Shown: positions 16,614 through 26,479, numbered from the stretch's first letter. The stretch: DNA of 64,000 nt from Vibrio splendidus 12E03 (GCF_000272105.2 NZ_AJZD02000011.1:1-64000), one strand, 5' to 3'. A program made the numbers and translations. Notes: generated by a model from the letters alone, not told the origin.

Positions 16614-19382
16614 ATGAAAACATATTATTTAGCGACGGCTCTATGCCTCACCTTAGTTGGCTGTAGCTCAACATCAAAAACTACCGAAACGCCAATCCAG
16701 CCGGATCCGGCATGGACATCAGGCCAGCTAGAAAATGGCCTTACCTACCATGTTTATCCAGATCATGAAGAATCCGTATCTGTTCGTTTAGTCGTGCACG
16801 CGGGCTCAATTCAAGAGACTTCTCAACAAGAAGGCTATGCGCACTTCTTGGAACACATGGCATTCAATGGCAGTAAAAATTTCTCTCAGAACGATGTGAT
16901 TCGCTTATTCGAAGACGCAGGCGCTAGCTTTGGCGCTGATATTAATGCTTACACCTCTTATGAAGAGACGGTATACCAGTTAGATTTGCCAGATAACATC
17001 CAATTGCAGTCTGCCCTGACGTGGATGCGTGACATTGGTGACGGTCTGGATCTATCAAGTTCAGAAGTTGAAAAAGAAAAAGGCGTGGTTCTTGGCGAGT
17101 TTCGTATGGCTCGCCTCGATGATAAGTCATTCGGAGAGAAATTCTTTGACCACTTCATTGAAGGCAGCCCGTACCAATCGCAAGATGCATTAGGCACTAA
17201 ATCGTCGATTGTGAATGCTACTCCTCAAGGCATCACCAACTTTTATCAGACTTGGTATCAACCTCAAATAGTTGAACTGGTCGTTTCTGGTGATGTGGAT
17301 ATCAAGACCGTGATTCCACTCATTGAAGAGAAGTTTTCGAACTGGGAGCGTGGCGACACGCCGCGACCAGAAAAACAGAAAGTGACCTCGTTCAATGAAG
17401 ATGATTATGTTGAGTACGCAGGAAGAGAAGCGCCAAGCATCACTCTGACGTTTAACCGAGGTTTAAATCGAGTTGAAAATCATGCACAGCAGCATCAACG
17501 CTGGTTGGATGAAACCGTTCAACAATTGATTCGACAACGATTAGAAGCAGTATTCAATGATGCAGCTCTGCCGACTCAATGGATAGCGTCTGATGGCTAT
17601 CGAATGGGTGCTCTGCACTATTCTTCAATAAGTGTTGGGTTTCCGGCTGGCGGTCGTGAAGTGATTCAACAAGATCTGCTTTCTACATTGGCATCATTGC
17701 GTGATTTTGGCGTTTCGCAAACGGATATTGTTGGCGAACAGCACTACTACCAAGACTTGCTGGATAACATCGAGCATGACTGGGATAAAATGGACAGCGT
17801 TGAACATGCGAGCTACAAAGCGAGAGCGTTAGTCACTGATCGAATTGTCCAATCACAGAAAGACTACCAAGTCAGTTTGGAAGCCTTCATTGCTAACTTG
17901 AGCCTTGAAGTGATTAACGACAACATCAAAAATCTACTTTCTGATGATTACTTCCTCGTTATTGGGATGGATGACTCTGAAGACAGAACAGCGATCATCA
18001 ACTCTCTAGATAGTTTAAAAGCCACGTATAGCGAGACGGGAATTCCACCGCTTACGATTGGAACAGCAAGTGCCTTTGCTGTACCTAGTTCGCAAGGCGA
18101 TGTTGTGCTTGCTGAACAAATGTCCGTAGACCCATACATCCAAAAGTGGACGCTAAGCAATGGTATCGACATGTGGTACTTGCGTGATTATCTTGCTGGC
18201 GATGATGTTGGTGTGATGTACATGAGCCTCGGTGGAAAAGCCGCTTTGGATCCAAGCTTATACCCAGCCGTTGAAGTTGCGTTACCTACCTTCGCTCGAA
18301 GTGGTGTTGGTGAATTTACGGGTTCTGAGCTTTTAGCGTATTTTGACCGCGAAGATATTCGAGCCGATTCCTTTATTGGCAACACCCGCCATGGTATTGA
18401 ATTTAATATTAATAAAGATGGGCTTAAAGACACGTTTGCTGCGCTTTATACCTTCATCACTGCGCCTAAAATTGTTCCCGAGCAGTTAGAGGCCGTTAAG
18501 CAGGAGTTTGTACAAGGTCAAGAATCTTTCTTGAGCAGCCCTGTTGGCCAGTTTGAACGAGCGGTAAACCACAATATTTATCGTCAGGAAAGTGGTCATC
18601 ATCTTGTTGATAAAGAGCGTGTTGAAGCGGTTTCCGTGGAAGATCTTAGTCATCTTCACCAGCAACTGTTTGGTCAATTGAGACATAACCAATTGGTGAT
18701 TGTGGGTGATATCGACCCAAGTGAATTAAAGCCTTTGGTTCAGCAATACTTGGCTTCGATTCCATTAGAAAAAGCCGAGGTTCCTGACTTTAAGGTGGCT
18801 TACAAGCAGCCAACTGAATCACGCATTGATTTGGCGATCAACAATGTGAATAGTGCAGAGTACATCCTACGAGTTATCTCTCAGCCTAGCGTTGAAGTTA
18901 AAATGTCGGCAAAAGATGTTTTCATGGAAGACTTACTGCAACGCTTGCTGGCGGCTCGTTTAGATACCTATATTCGTGAAGAGTTGAGTTTAGATTACTC
19001 GCCTTATACGTATTCAGCATCCGCAGATAGTGAATTGAGTGGTGAGTGGGTGATCGGGGCGATGGTAGCGCCGGAGAACGTTGAACAAGTCGAAGTGGCG
19101 ATCGATAAGGTGATTGCAGACCTTTTACAAGGCGTCTCTGAAAAGGAAATGCAAGCAGTCGTGAAACAGTTTGAAGCTGATTTTACGCCTCTAGAGAATA
19201 GCTCTATCGACCAAGCGTGGTTTGTGTCTCGTTACCTGCTACATGGTTACGGTGTCGAAGCTTTGTCTCAAGTCGAACGAGTGGCGAGGTCGATCACTGC
19301 GGAAGACATGAATCAACTTGTCCAACGCATCTTTGGTGAAAATAGCCGTAAGGTTAAGAACATCATGCGTCCTAAAGCCTGA
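16614..19382 (+). CDS. M16 (pitrilysin/insulinase) zinc protease, lipoprotein
   Basis: A 922-residue protease. A lipoprotein signal with lipobox LVGC places Cys17 as the lipid anchor. The inverted zinc motif HFLEH (His77, Glu80, His81) is intact, with the downstream Glu in the EVEKEKGVVLGEF block. Two M16 halves are present; the second (about residues 500-915) lacks a zinc site, as usual. It probably acts on short peptides at the inner face of the outer membrane. A single transcription unit closed by its own terminator. Confidence 0.92.
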   Translation: MKTYYLATALCLTLVGCSSTSKTTETPIQPDPAWTSGQLENGLTYHVYPDHEESVSVRLVVHAGSIQETSQQEGYAHFLEHMAFNGSKNFSQNDVIRLFEDAGASFGADINAYTSYEETVYQLDLPDNIQLQSALTWMRDIGDGLDLSSSEVEKEKGVVLGEFRMARLDDKSFGEKFFDHFIEGSPYQSQDALGTKSSIVNATPQGITNFYQTWYQPQIVELVVSGDVDIKTVIPLIEEKFSNWERGDTPRPEKQKVTSFNEDDYVEYAGREAPSITLTFNRGLNRVENHAQQHQRWLDETVQQLIRQRLEAVFNDAALPTQWIASDGYRMGALHYSSISVGFPAGGREVIQQDLLSTLASLRDFGVSQTDIVGEQHYYQDLLDNIEHDWDKMDSVEHASYKARALVTDRIVQSQKDYQVSLEAFIANLSLEVINDNIKNLLSDDYFLVIGMDDSEDRTAIINSLDSLKATYSETGIPPLTIGTASAFAVPSSQGDVVLAEQMSVDPYIQKWTLSNGIDMWYLRDYLAGDDVGVMYMSLGGKAALDPSLYPAVEVALPTFARSGVGEFTGSELLAYFDREDIRADSFIGNTRHGIEFNINKDGLKDTFAALYTFITAPKIVPEQLEAVKQEFVQGQESFLSSPVGQFERAVNHNIYRQESGHHLVDKERVEAVSVEDLSHLHQQLFGQLRHNQLVIVGDIDPSELKPLVQQYLASIPLEKAEVPDFKVAYKQPTESRIDLAINNVNSAEYILRVISQPSVEVKMSAKDVFMEDLLQRLLAARLDTYIREELSLDYSPYTYSASADSELSGEWVIGAMVAPENVEQVEVAIDKVIADLLQGVSEKEMQAVVKQFEADFTPLENSSIDQAWFVSRYLLHGYGVEALSQVERVARSITAEDMNQLVQRIFGENSRKVKNIMRPKA

Positions 19383-19404
19383 AATCAACAGAAAGAGACA
19401 ACTC

Positions 19405-19440
19405 AAAGCCAAGCGAGCACCGCTTGGCTTTCTTGTTTTT
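19405..19440 (+). terminator. Rho-independent terminator
   Basis: AAAGCCAAGCG / CGCTTGGCTTT, an 11-bp perfect stem with a 5-base loop and a TCTTGTTTTT tail, just after the M16 protease gene. Confidence 0.92.
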
Positions 19441-19611
19441 CTACTATTCATAACATCTATCCATCACCAGTTATTAAGCCGTTTTAGATCTATGTAAATC
19501 TAAATTGCGAGGGTGCTTAATCGGTTGCATCGAATCATTTTCTAAAAAAATGTTTTAAATCAAGACAGCATTTCATTTGTATTGTAGATTGGCGATCTAT
19601 GAGAATGTTGT

Positions 19612-20118
19612 TTGGATGTTAGATTGCTTAAATTAGGTACCCGATTAGTCTTAATGTTGTTTTTACTGAGCTTTGGCTTAGTGAATTCTAACGGCTATTC
19701 GTTCCCTTCTAAGCCATTCCAAATCCAATCCGCTCAAGAGCAGCCTTCGCAGAATAATCTTTGTAAACAAGCTGCTGCGGATAACCCGTCGAGCTACATG
19801 GAATGCGATCAGGTTCAGTTTGGCACCACGTCATTAGATGACAGTTCCAACTATCACGACACTGAATCGAGCCTTCAAGCGACAGCCTTTCGACGTATGC
19901 TCAGTAATGAGCAAGAAAGCGTGGCCGACCTTGAGCCTGCTTATCATCTACTGATCGACTTCTCTCCCCCTTCAATACTGGCTTCTCTGCTCTTCAACAC
20001 GCCGTTGTTGGATTCCAAGCAGCACTGGACCAGTATTGTGAGTTCTCCGTCCTCCCGGCTTTCTGGGTGGAAAGAGGGCAACATCCAATACTCGCATTTC
20101 CGAGAACTTCTTAGCTAA
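19612..20118 (+). CDS. vemP: VemP-like secretion-monitoring arrest peptide
   Basis: A 168-residue protein directly upstream of secD2-secF2, the position of vemP in V. alginolyticus. VemP stalls its own ribosome when SecDF1 function is weak (low sodium) and thereby induces secD2F2. Seen: an N-terminal signal-like segment (LVLMLFLLSFGLVNS), a polar middle, and a C-terminal SSRLSGWKEGNIQY segment with Trp153. I recall an RISGWKE-type motif at the same distance from the end of VemP, which is 159 residues with arrest three residues from its C-terminus. Most other sequence is divergent. The start is uncertain: the frame opens with TTG at 19612 and has another TTG a few codons later. Assignment rests on context plus the short motif. 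Confidence 0.75.
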   Translation: MDVRLLKLGTRLVLMLFLLSFGLVNSNGYSFPSKPFQIQSAQEQPSQNNLCKQAAADNPSSYMECDQVQFGTTSLDDSSNYHDTESSLQATAFRRMLSNEQESVADLEPAYHLLIDFSPPSILASLLFNTPLLDSKQHWTSIVSSPSSRLSGWKEGNIQYSHFRELLS

Positions 20119-20297
20119 TCGTTTGACCCTAAATTGGTCGTATCGATGGTCACTTGTGCCCGTTGAGCTCGCCAGTTAAACAAGACAAACATAGCGACAT
20201 CAGCTTTAGCATCACTACCGTTCAATCAGCTTGTTCTGGTTGCGATTAGCCATTGCTCGTGTTTGCAAAATATTAGTTCAAAGAAGAGATCTTGACT

Positions 20298-22091
20298 GTG
20301 AAAAAACGCATTCAAAGAAAACAAATAAACCACTACTCAAAGTGGAAATATGTGGTGCTTATCGCCACTATCATCATCATGGTTCTGAGTGCTTTACCTT
20401 CTTGGTATGGCGAGAATGCATCGGTTCAAATTAACAATCGTTCCGAACAGACCATCGATGCGAGCCAAATTACCCAATACCTTGCGAGCGAAGGCATTCA
20501 AGCCAAATCGGCATTTCAAAAAGACAACCGTTTGGTTGTGATCTTGGAAGATGCAGAGCAACAAGCGAAAGCCAAAGAGGTGCTGAATGAGCGCCTATTG
20601 GACAACGCGACGGTTGCGCTAGCGATGGAGCCAGCAGCACCGAAATGGTTGACTGACATGGGCTTCGCACCGATTCAGCTAGGCCTTGACTTACGTGGTG
20701 GTGTGCAGTTCCTGCTAGAAGTGGACATGGAACCGGTTTACCACGCACAAGCGCAATCTGTGGTCGATGAAATCACCAGCCAAGTGCGTTATGCACGCGG
20801 TAAAGTGGTGAACAACCAAGTTGAATTTAACTTCCGTACTGATTCCGATTTCGAGAAAGCACAGAAACTGATTCGTGAAGAGTTCCCACAATGGCAACGT
20901 GACCGTTCAGATAAATCGCTAACGTTAACTCAGTCTGAAGAAGAACAAAGAACGCTACGCAACCTAACGGTTCAACAAAACCTGCAAATCATGCGCAGCC
21001 GTATTGAAGAGCTAGGCATCACTGAGGCATCGATTCAACGCCAAGGTGAAAGCCGTATCCGTATCGAATTACCGGGTGTACAAGACCCTGCAGCTGCGAA
21101 AGACGTGATTGGTGCTACGGCTTCATTAGCGTTCTACTCTGTGTACGACAACGCAACGCGCAATACTCAAACGCTAAAAGATTCAGATGGCAATCGTGTC
21201 GTGGTTGCTCGCAAAGCAGTGCTGAGCGGTGAACACATTATCGATGCACGCAGTGGCATTGGTGAAATGGGCAGTGCAGAAGTAAACATCACGCTTGATT
21301 CTTCTGGTGGTAAGAAAATGTCTGAGTTTTCTCGCCATAACATCGGCAAGCCAATGGCAACCGTTTACAGCGAATACAGCCGCGACAGAGCCGGTAACAG
21401 CGAGAAAACCAGTGAAGTGATCAGTGTGGCAAACATCCAGTCTCAACTGGGCAGCCGTTTCAGAATTACTGGTGCAGGCAGCATGGCTGAAGCACAAGAG
21501 CTTGCTCTACTGCTACGTGCGGGTTCATTAACAGCGCCTGTTACCATCATTGAAGAGCGTACCATTGGCCCATCTCTGGGTGCTGAAAACGTAACGAATG
21601 GCTTTGCTGCTTTGGCTCTTGGCCTTGGTCTTACTCTAACGTTTATGGCGCTATGGTACCGCCGCCTTGGTTGGGTCGCGAACTGTGCATTGGTGGTTAA
21701 TATGACCACGTTGTTTGGTTTGATTGCCTTGCTACCGGGTGCGGTATTAACTCTGCCGGGTATTGCGGGCTTGGTACTGACCGTTGGTATGGCGGTAGAC
21801 ACTAATGTGCTTATCTTCGAGCGTATTCGAGACAAGATGAAAGAAGGGCGCAGCTTTGCTAGCTCTATCGATCGTGGTTTCGATAGCGCATTCTCGTCAA
21901 TTTTCGATGCTAACGTCACCACCATGATCGTTGCTGTGGCTCTATACACAATAGGTAATGGACCGATTCAGGGCTTCGCTCTGACACTGGGCTTAGGTCT
22001 TCTAACCAGTATGTTTACGGGCATTTTTGCTTCACGAGCGATCATCAATTTGGTTTGGGGGCGTGACCAACGCCACGATGTAAGGATTTAA
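20298..22091 (+). CDS. secD2: Protein translocase subunit SecD (second copy)
   Basis: Inner-membrane SecD: one N-terminal membrane segment (about residues 17-35), a large periplasmic P1 domain with the DLRGGVQFLLEVD motif, and five C-terminal segments of the RND-like fold (IAGLVLTVGMAVDTNVLIFERIRDKM). It pairs with SecF to pull precursors through SecYEG using ion-motive force. I favour the GTG at 20298 (GAAGAG nine bases upstream); a TTG at 20292 would add two residues. Gene order vemP-secD2-secF2 implies induction when the sodium-driven SecDF1 fails. Confidence 0.93.
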   Translation: MKKRIQRKQINHYSKWKYVVLIATIIIMVLSALPSWYGENASVQINNRSEQTIDASQITQYLASEGIQAKSAFQKDNRLVVILEDAEQQAKAKEVLNERLLDNATVALAMEPAAPKWLTDMGFAPIQLGLDLRGGVQFLLEVDMEPVYHAQAQSVVDEITSQVRYARGKVVNNQVEFNFRTDSDFEKAQKLIREEFPQWQRDRSDKSLTLTQSEEEQRTLRNLTVQQNLQIMRSRIEELGITEASIQRQGESRIRIELPGVQDPAAAKDVIGATASLAFYSVYDNATRNTQTLKDSDGNRVVVARKAVLSGEHIIDARSGIGEMGSAEVNITLDSSGGKKMSEFSRHNIGKPMATVYSEYSRDRAGNSEKTSEVISVANIQSQLGSRFRITGAGSMAEAQELALLLRAGSLTAPVTIIEERTIGPSLGAENVTNGFAALALGLGLTLTFMALWYRRLGWVANCALVVNMTTLFGLIALLPGAVLTLPGIAGLVLTVGMAVDTNVLIFERIRDKMKEGRSFASSIDRGFDSAFSSIFDANVTTMIVAVALYTIGNGPIQGFALTLGLGLLTSMFTGIFASRAIINLVWGRDQRHDVRI

Positions 22092-22093
22092 GC

Positions 22094-23032
22094 ATGAGTA
22101 TTTCAAAAATGACTATTTCAGACCGCTATTTTTCAAACAGTAATATGACTCGCCTTCGTAAGGTGATGTCTGTGATTTCTATTGTACTGTTCATGAGCTC
22201 TGTGATGCTGGTGGCAGTGAAAGGTTTCAACTGGGGCTTGGACTTCACAGGCGGTGTGGTTGCTGAGGTTCAGCTCTCTGATCAAGTAACCAAAGATGCG
22301 TTAAAAACCAAACTTGATACGGCTTTCCAACAAGACGTGCAAGTGGTTGGTATGGCAGAGCAAGACCGCTGGACAATTCGTTATAGCCAACTGACTGACG
22401 CACCACAGCCAAACTTGGTAGATGCTTTGTCTTCTGTAAGTGACCAAGTAAAAGTGCTTAACAGCAGTGTGGTTGGCCCTCAAGTTGGTCAAGACATGGT
22501 GGATCAAGGTGGCTTGGCGGTATTGGTGTGTTTCCTGATGATCATGCTGTACCTGAGCGTGCGCTTTGAATGGCGTCTGGCATTGGGTGCCCTTGCCGCG
22601 ATCATCTATGATGTGACGCTTATCTTGGGTCTGTTCGCTTTTACTCAGTTCGAGTTCAACTTGACCGTATTGGCAGCCGTGTTGGCGATTTTGGGTTACT
22701 CATTGAATGACTCAATCATCATCGCCGACCGTGTTCGTGAAATGCTGCGTGGCAATCCAAATGGTGACACTGATAACCTGCTTAACGAATCGGTTAAAGC
22801 TACTTTCTCACGCACCATGGTGACGTCAGGCACAACGCTAATCACCGTATCTGCGCTTTGGCTACTTGGTGGTGCGGCACTGCAAGGTTTCGCGATTGCA
22901 TTGGTGGTAGGTATTGTCAGCGGTACGTGGTCTTCAGTTTCAGTTGGTATCACACTGCCTAAACTACTTGGCCTACAGCCTTGTCACTACCAAGTGAAAC
23001 CGCCAGTAGAGGTTGAGGGTGAGTACCCTTAG
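22094..23032 (+). CDS. secF2: Protein translocase subunit SecF (second copy)
   Basis: A 312-residue inner-membrane partner of SecD2. Seen: the N-terminal segment, the GLDFTGGVVAEVQ motif, and the C-terminal five-helix region with LGYSLNDSIIIADRVREMLR, the conserved SecF helix. It starts two bases after secD2 and is co-transcribed with it. A terminator follows. Confidence 0.95.
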   Translation: MSISKMTISDRYFSNSNMTRLRKVMSVISIVLFMSSVMLVAVKGFNWGLDFTGGVVAEVQLSDQVTKDALKTKLDTAFQQDVQVVGMAEQDRWTIRYSQLTDAPQPNLVDALSSVSDQVKVLNSSVVGPQVGQDMVDQGGLAVLVCFLMIMLYLSVRFEWRLALGALAAIIYDVTLILGLFAFTQFEFNLTVLAAVLAILGYSLNDSIIIADRVREMLRGNPNGDTDNLLNESVKATFSRTMVTSGTTLITVSALWLLGGAALQGFAIALVVGIVSGTWSSVSVGITLPKLLGLQPCHYQVKPPVEVEGEYP

Positions 23033-23077
23033 GTTTATCTTATTAGATAGCACCAAAACTCAGTGATTGAACTCAAT

Positions 23078-23118
23078 AAAGCCCTTCGTTAATAACAAAG
23101 CGAGGGGCTTTATTTTTA
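23078..23118 (+). terminator. Rho-independent terminator
   Basis: AAAGCCCTTCG / CGAGGGGCTTT (one G-U pair) followed by a T-rich tail, ending the vemP-secD2-secF2 unit. Confidence 0.88.
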
Positions 23119-23232
23119 AGAGTCAAACAGTTACAGAAAAGAGAGCCTATTTCAAAAAACGATGGATTGAGCAGGCACGCCCACATTATATGAAGTATGT
23201 TTAGATGAAGTTCGTAGAAATGAGGCAAGGGA

Positions 23233-24099
23233 ATGGAATATCGACATCAATGTCATGTAGGCGACCACGGTGATGCACTCAAGCATCCCGTATTGAGTGC
23301 ACTTGTTCAGTCATTAATGCAGCAACATTCACGCCTCAATGTTATCGACACCCACTCTGGTACAGGGTGTTATGACCTAACCACAGCACCAAGCAATCAT
23401 GCGGGTGAGTTTGCTGAAGGGGTCGGGTACTTGTGGCGAAACAAGGCTTACCTTCCAGAGTCATTCGCTTCATTTATGTCGGTTCTGGAATACTACAATC
23501 CTAGTCAGCTTATCACGCTGTACCCCGGCTCTGCGGCCATTACCTATCAACAAGGTCGCAGCCAAGACAGCTTCTATTTTTCCGATATTCAGCAAGACGA
23601 AGCCGACTTACTTCAAACCAATATTGAGAAGTTGCAACGCGATCTTGATGTTTCAAGCAAGCTAACAATCACCGCAGGCGACGGGCTTAAAGCGCTGCCT
23701 GATGATGTAGCTAAGCACGATAATCATCACCTGATTGTTATTGACCCACCCTATGAAACCGATTCTGAATATCTCGCGGTGATTGATGCCTTGGTCAAGG
23801 CGTATCAGCAATCTGAGAAGGTATCTGCTCTGATTTGGTATCCGCTCTACACGGATGATAAGAGCTCACTGATTTTGAACCACTGCGTGACCGCGGTGAA
23901 AGATGGTTTGCTGCCAAGTCCGATTAAATCTGAATTGCGACTAAGAGATCCCAAGGGGGATGATCGCCTGATCGGCAGTGGCTTGCTGTTGTTCAATCCA
24001 CCACAAGGCATTGCGGGAATGGTCGCAGATACGCTTGATTATTTACACAGCCAACTCGCGACTAACGGTGAAGGGTATTGGCAAATGAGAAGTCTATAA
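23233..24099 (+). CDS. rlmJ: RlmJ-family 23S rRNA (adenine-N6) methyltransferase
   Basis: A 288-residue SAM-dependent methyltransferase. The N-terminal YRHQCHVGDHGDALKH block is the RlmJ hallmark (YRHxxHAGNxADVLKH), here with GDHGDA instead of GNHADV. The catalytic motif DPPYE starts at Asp171. RlmJ modifies A2030 of 23S rRNA. The divergent N-terminal motif leaves open that this is a second, specialised paralogue. Transcribed alone, with a terminator about 220 bp downstream. Confidence 0.85.
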   Translation: MEYRHQCHVGDHGDALKHPVLSALVQSLMQQHSRLNVIDTHSGTGCYDLTTAPSNHAGEFAEGVGYLWRNKAYLPESFASFMSVLEYYNPSQLITLYPGSAAITYQQGRSQDSFYFSDIQQDEADLLQTNIEKLQRDLDVSSKLTITAGDGLKALPDDVAKHDNHHLIVIDPPYETDSEYLAVIDALVKAYQQSEKVSALIWYPLYTDDKSSLILNHCVTAVKDGLLPSPIKSELRLRDPKGDDRLIGSGLLLFNPPQGIAGMVADTLDYLHSQLATNGEGYWQMRSL

Positions 24100-24320
24100 A
24101 TCTGATTTCTATGGATTTTATGATGATTTTCTAGACGTCGTTCACTAAAACACTGTTATTTATGTGGTTTAAATTGACCAAACGCTAACTTTTATCGATT
24201 GATTAATTGCAGTGAATCATTTAAAAATAGAATATCAATGCGCACAAGTGCATAATGGCTCATAAGTTAAATAATTACCCCTAATTAATATCAGATTGTG
24301 GTTTACCCCCTAAACTGCAT

Positions 24321-24354
24321 AAGGCTCGCACTAGTCATGCGAGCCTTTCTTTTG
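24321..24354. terminator. Bidirectional terminator
   Basis: AAGGCTCGCA / TGCGAGCCTT, a 10-bp perfect stem with a 7-base loop and a T-rich tail on the plus side. It lies between the convergent rlmJ-like and HNH genes. Confidence 0.8.
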
Positions 24355-24368
24355 CCTGTCGGAAATTT

Positions 24369-25190
24369 TTACAACAGTTGCTCTTCAATCTTTAGTGCTT
24401 TCTCGATGAGTTTTGCATTGAAATCGGCAGCTCCCACTGAGTAGTGCGCTTCACGATGACAAGTCGGACAAAGTGCAATCACATTTTCGGGGCAATCAGC
24501 GCCGCCATCAGCTAACCGTGTCAGGTGATGCACTTCTAGGTAAGGGCCTGACTTGGTCTCAAAAGGTGAGGGTACTCCACAACCTTCACAGATACCATTT
24601 GCCCTCTTTTTTGCGTAGAGCTTAATGGCTTCACTACGATACTTCACGTGAGTGAGTTGTTCTTTAGGGTCAGCTTGAAGTGGCGTTGAAGCTAAAGCGA
24701 TGTCTCGTAATTGCTTCAAGGATTTACTTTTAGTTGGCTTCGTTAGATATGAAGCTTTTGGTGTTTGAATGGTATTGCTGACACTTTGTGGGACGATATC
24801 TAGATGGAAAACTATTGCATCACGAAGTTGATCGTTCTTGTCGGGGCGTTGCTCAATGTGATGACAGATGTAGTTGCAAACTCCAACGAATCTAACAAAA
24901 CCAGTTGAGACAGATTCAAACAAGAGAATCTCTTTAAGGTTGTTTTGGTGTTTAAAGATGGCCAAGTTTCCTTTAACCATTTTCATATCACCTTCTTGGC
25001 CTTCTCCTGTATATCGGAAAGTGCCGTCTGCACTAAAACCATCAGAGTAGCCAAATTCTTCACCAGCATCGCTAGTGAAGATAAATACATATGGGGAGGC
25101 TGCAGGCGTAGCTATACCACCATATTGCTGACCTTTGTAGCGACCGTGTATATCTGTGCGTCGATTGTAAACCTGTCCTACATTGAACAA
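24369..25190 (-). CDS. HNH endonuclease with SRA-like N-terminal domain
   Basis: A 273-residue predicted DNA endonuclease. The C-terminal HNH domain is complete: zinc cysteines C201, C204, C241 and C244, and the EVHHLTRLADGG core with His221/His222. The N-terminal 130 residues (RRTDIHGRYKGQQYGG, FTSDAGEEFGYSD, YTGEGQEGDM) resemble the SRA-like domain of McrA-type type IV restriction enzymes, which recognise modified bases. It is likely a stand-alone modification-dependent nuclease against phage DNA (inference). No methylase gene is adjacent, consistent with type IV. The upstream flank is AT-rich. Confidence 0.85.
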   Translation of the reverse strand: MFNVGQVYNRRTDIHGRYKGQQYGGIATPAASPYVFIFTSDAGEEFGYSDGFSADGTFRYTGEGQEGDMKMVKGNLAIFKHQNNLKEILLFESVSTGFVRFVGVCNYICHHIEQRPDKNDQLRDAIVFHLDIVPQSVSNTIQTPKASYLTKPTKSKSLKQLRDIALASTPLQADPKEQLTHVKYRSEAIKLYAKKRANGICEGCGVPSPFETKSGPYLEVHHLTRLADGGADCPENVIALCPTCHREAHYSVGAADFNAKLIEKALKIEEQLL

Positions 25191-25390
25191 TGGAGAGTCC
25201 TCGTTTCAATTCTAATTATTATTGATATTTTTATAATTTAAATTTGATGTAAAGTTCAAATATAACAGTGGTTTAGGTAAAAATATGCAAGTGAATTTTT
25301 GAGTGTGAAAAGGTATCGAATCGGTCACGTTTCTAAAGAGGCAAGCCTGCAGGACTCATGCAGGCTTGGTGTTTATTTAATGTTTTACCA

Positions 25391-26479
25391 CTACAACGCT
25401 GGATAATCGATGTAGCCTTTTTCGTTGCCGCCGAACAGAGTGGCGCCATCGAGATTGGATAGTTCGCTGCCGTTTTGTAGGCGTGAAACTAGATCTGGGT
25501 TAGCAACGAATGGGCGACCGAATGCGACGAGATCGGCGTAGCCTTTGCTTAACACTTCTTCGGCGCGTTCTGGTGTGTAGCTGCCAGCAACGATGATGGT
25601 GTTAGAGAACAACTCTCTTAGTTCGACACGGAAGCTTTCAGGTATCACAGGCGCGTCATCCCAATCGGCTTCTGATAGGTGTAGATAAGCGATATTACGA
25701 GCTTGCAGTTCCTTTGACGCTTCTAAAATCGTTGGCACGATGTCTGGGCAGTTCATGTCTTTGAAGGTGATGAACGGAGCTAAACGAACACCCACCTTAT
25801 CGGCACCAATCGCATCAATCACTGCATCCACCACTTCGATTAGAAAACGAAGTCGGTTCTCGCGGCTACCGCCGTAGTTGTCGGTGCGTTTGTTTGAGTT
25901 GGTTCTTAGAAATTGATCGATAAGGTAGCCATTGCCACCGTGGATCTCGACGCCATTGAACCCTGCCTCGACCGCTTTTTTCGCTGAGTTAGCAAAATCT
26001 TGAACAACACGATCGATGTCTGCTTGAGTCATCTCTCTTGGTTGGATGCAATCCACCATGTTGCCGTTTCCATTCTCATCAGAGATCCAAACCTGAGTTT
26101 CAATTGGTGCTAATGCTGAAGGGGCAATCGGCAACTCGCCTTTTTGAAAGGTAGGGTGTGATACTCGGCCTACGTGCCATAGTTGGCAGAATATCGCGGC
26201 ACCTTGCTCTTTGGCTGCTGTTGTTACTGACTTCCAGCCTTCGATTTGTGCATCGGTATAAACGCCGGGTGTGAATGAGTAACCCTGAGAGTCATCTGAA
26301 ATCTGGGTCGCTTCAGTGATGATAAGCCCAGCACTTGCGCGTTGTTGGTAATAGGTTGCCATCATGTCGTTTGGCACGTTTCCAGGTTGGCTAGTACGAG
26401 CGCGTGTCATGGGTGCCATAACCACGCGATTTTGCAGTTCTAGGCCTTTCAGTTCTGATTTTTCAAATAATTTGTTCAT
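25391..26479 (-). CDS. nemA: Old yellow enzyme family alkene/N-ethylmaleimide reductase
   Basis: A 362-residue FMN flavoprotein reducing activated alkenes, quinones and nitro compounds with NAD(P)H. Seen: the N-terminal FMN-binding NRVVMAPMTRAR motif, the catalytic-site HGGNGYLIDQFLRTNSNKRTD block with the N..Y..DQF pattern, and GGSRENR. It is the last gene of a minus-strand cluster with an MFS transporter and an SDR. Symbol by analogy to E. coli NemA; the exact substrate is unknown. Confidence 0.88.
   Translation of the reverse strand: MNKLFEKSELKGLELQNRVVMAPMTRARTSQPGNVPNDMMATYYQQRASAGLIITEATQISDDSQGYSFTPGVYTDAQIEGWKSVTTAAKEQGAAIFCQLWHVGRVSHPTFQKGELPIAPSALAPIETQVWISDENGNGNMVDCIQPREMTQADIDRVVQDFANSAKKAVEAGFNGVEIHGGNGYLIDQFLRTNSNKRTDNYGGSRENRLRFLIEVVDAVIDAIGADKVGVRLAPFITFKDMNCPDIVPTILEASKELQARNIAYLHLSEADWDDAPVIPESFRVELRELFSNTIIVAGSYTPERAEEVLSKGYADLVAFGRPFVANPDLVSRLQNGSELSNLDGATLFGGNEKGYIDYPAL

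Noticed and set aside
21443..21949. Long minus-strand frame (168 codons) opposite secD2
   Set aside because: Shadow of the secD2 C-terminal membrane region, which has clear family motifs.
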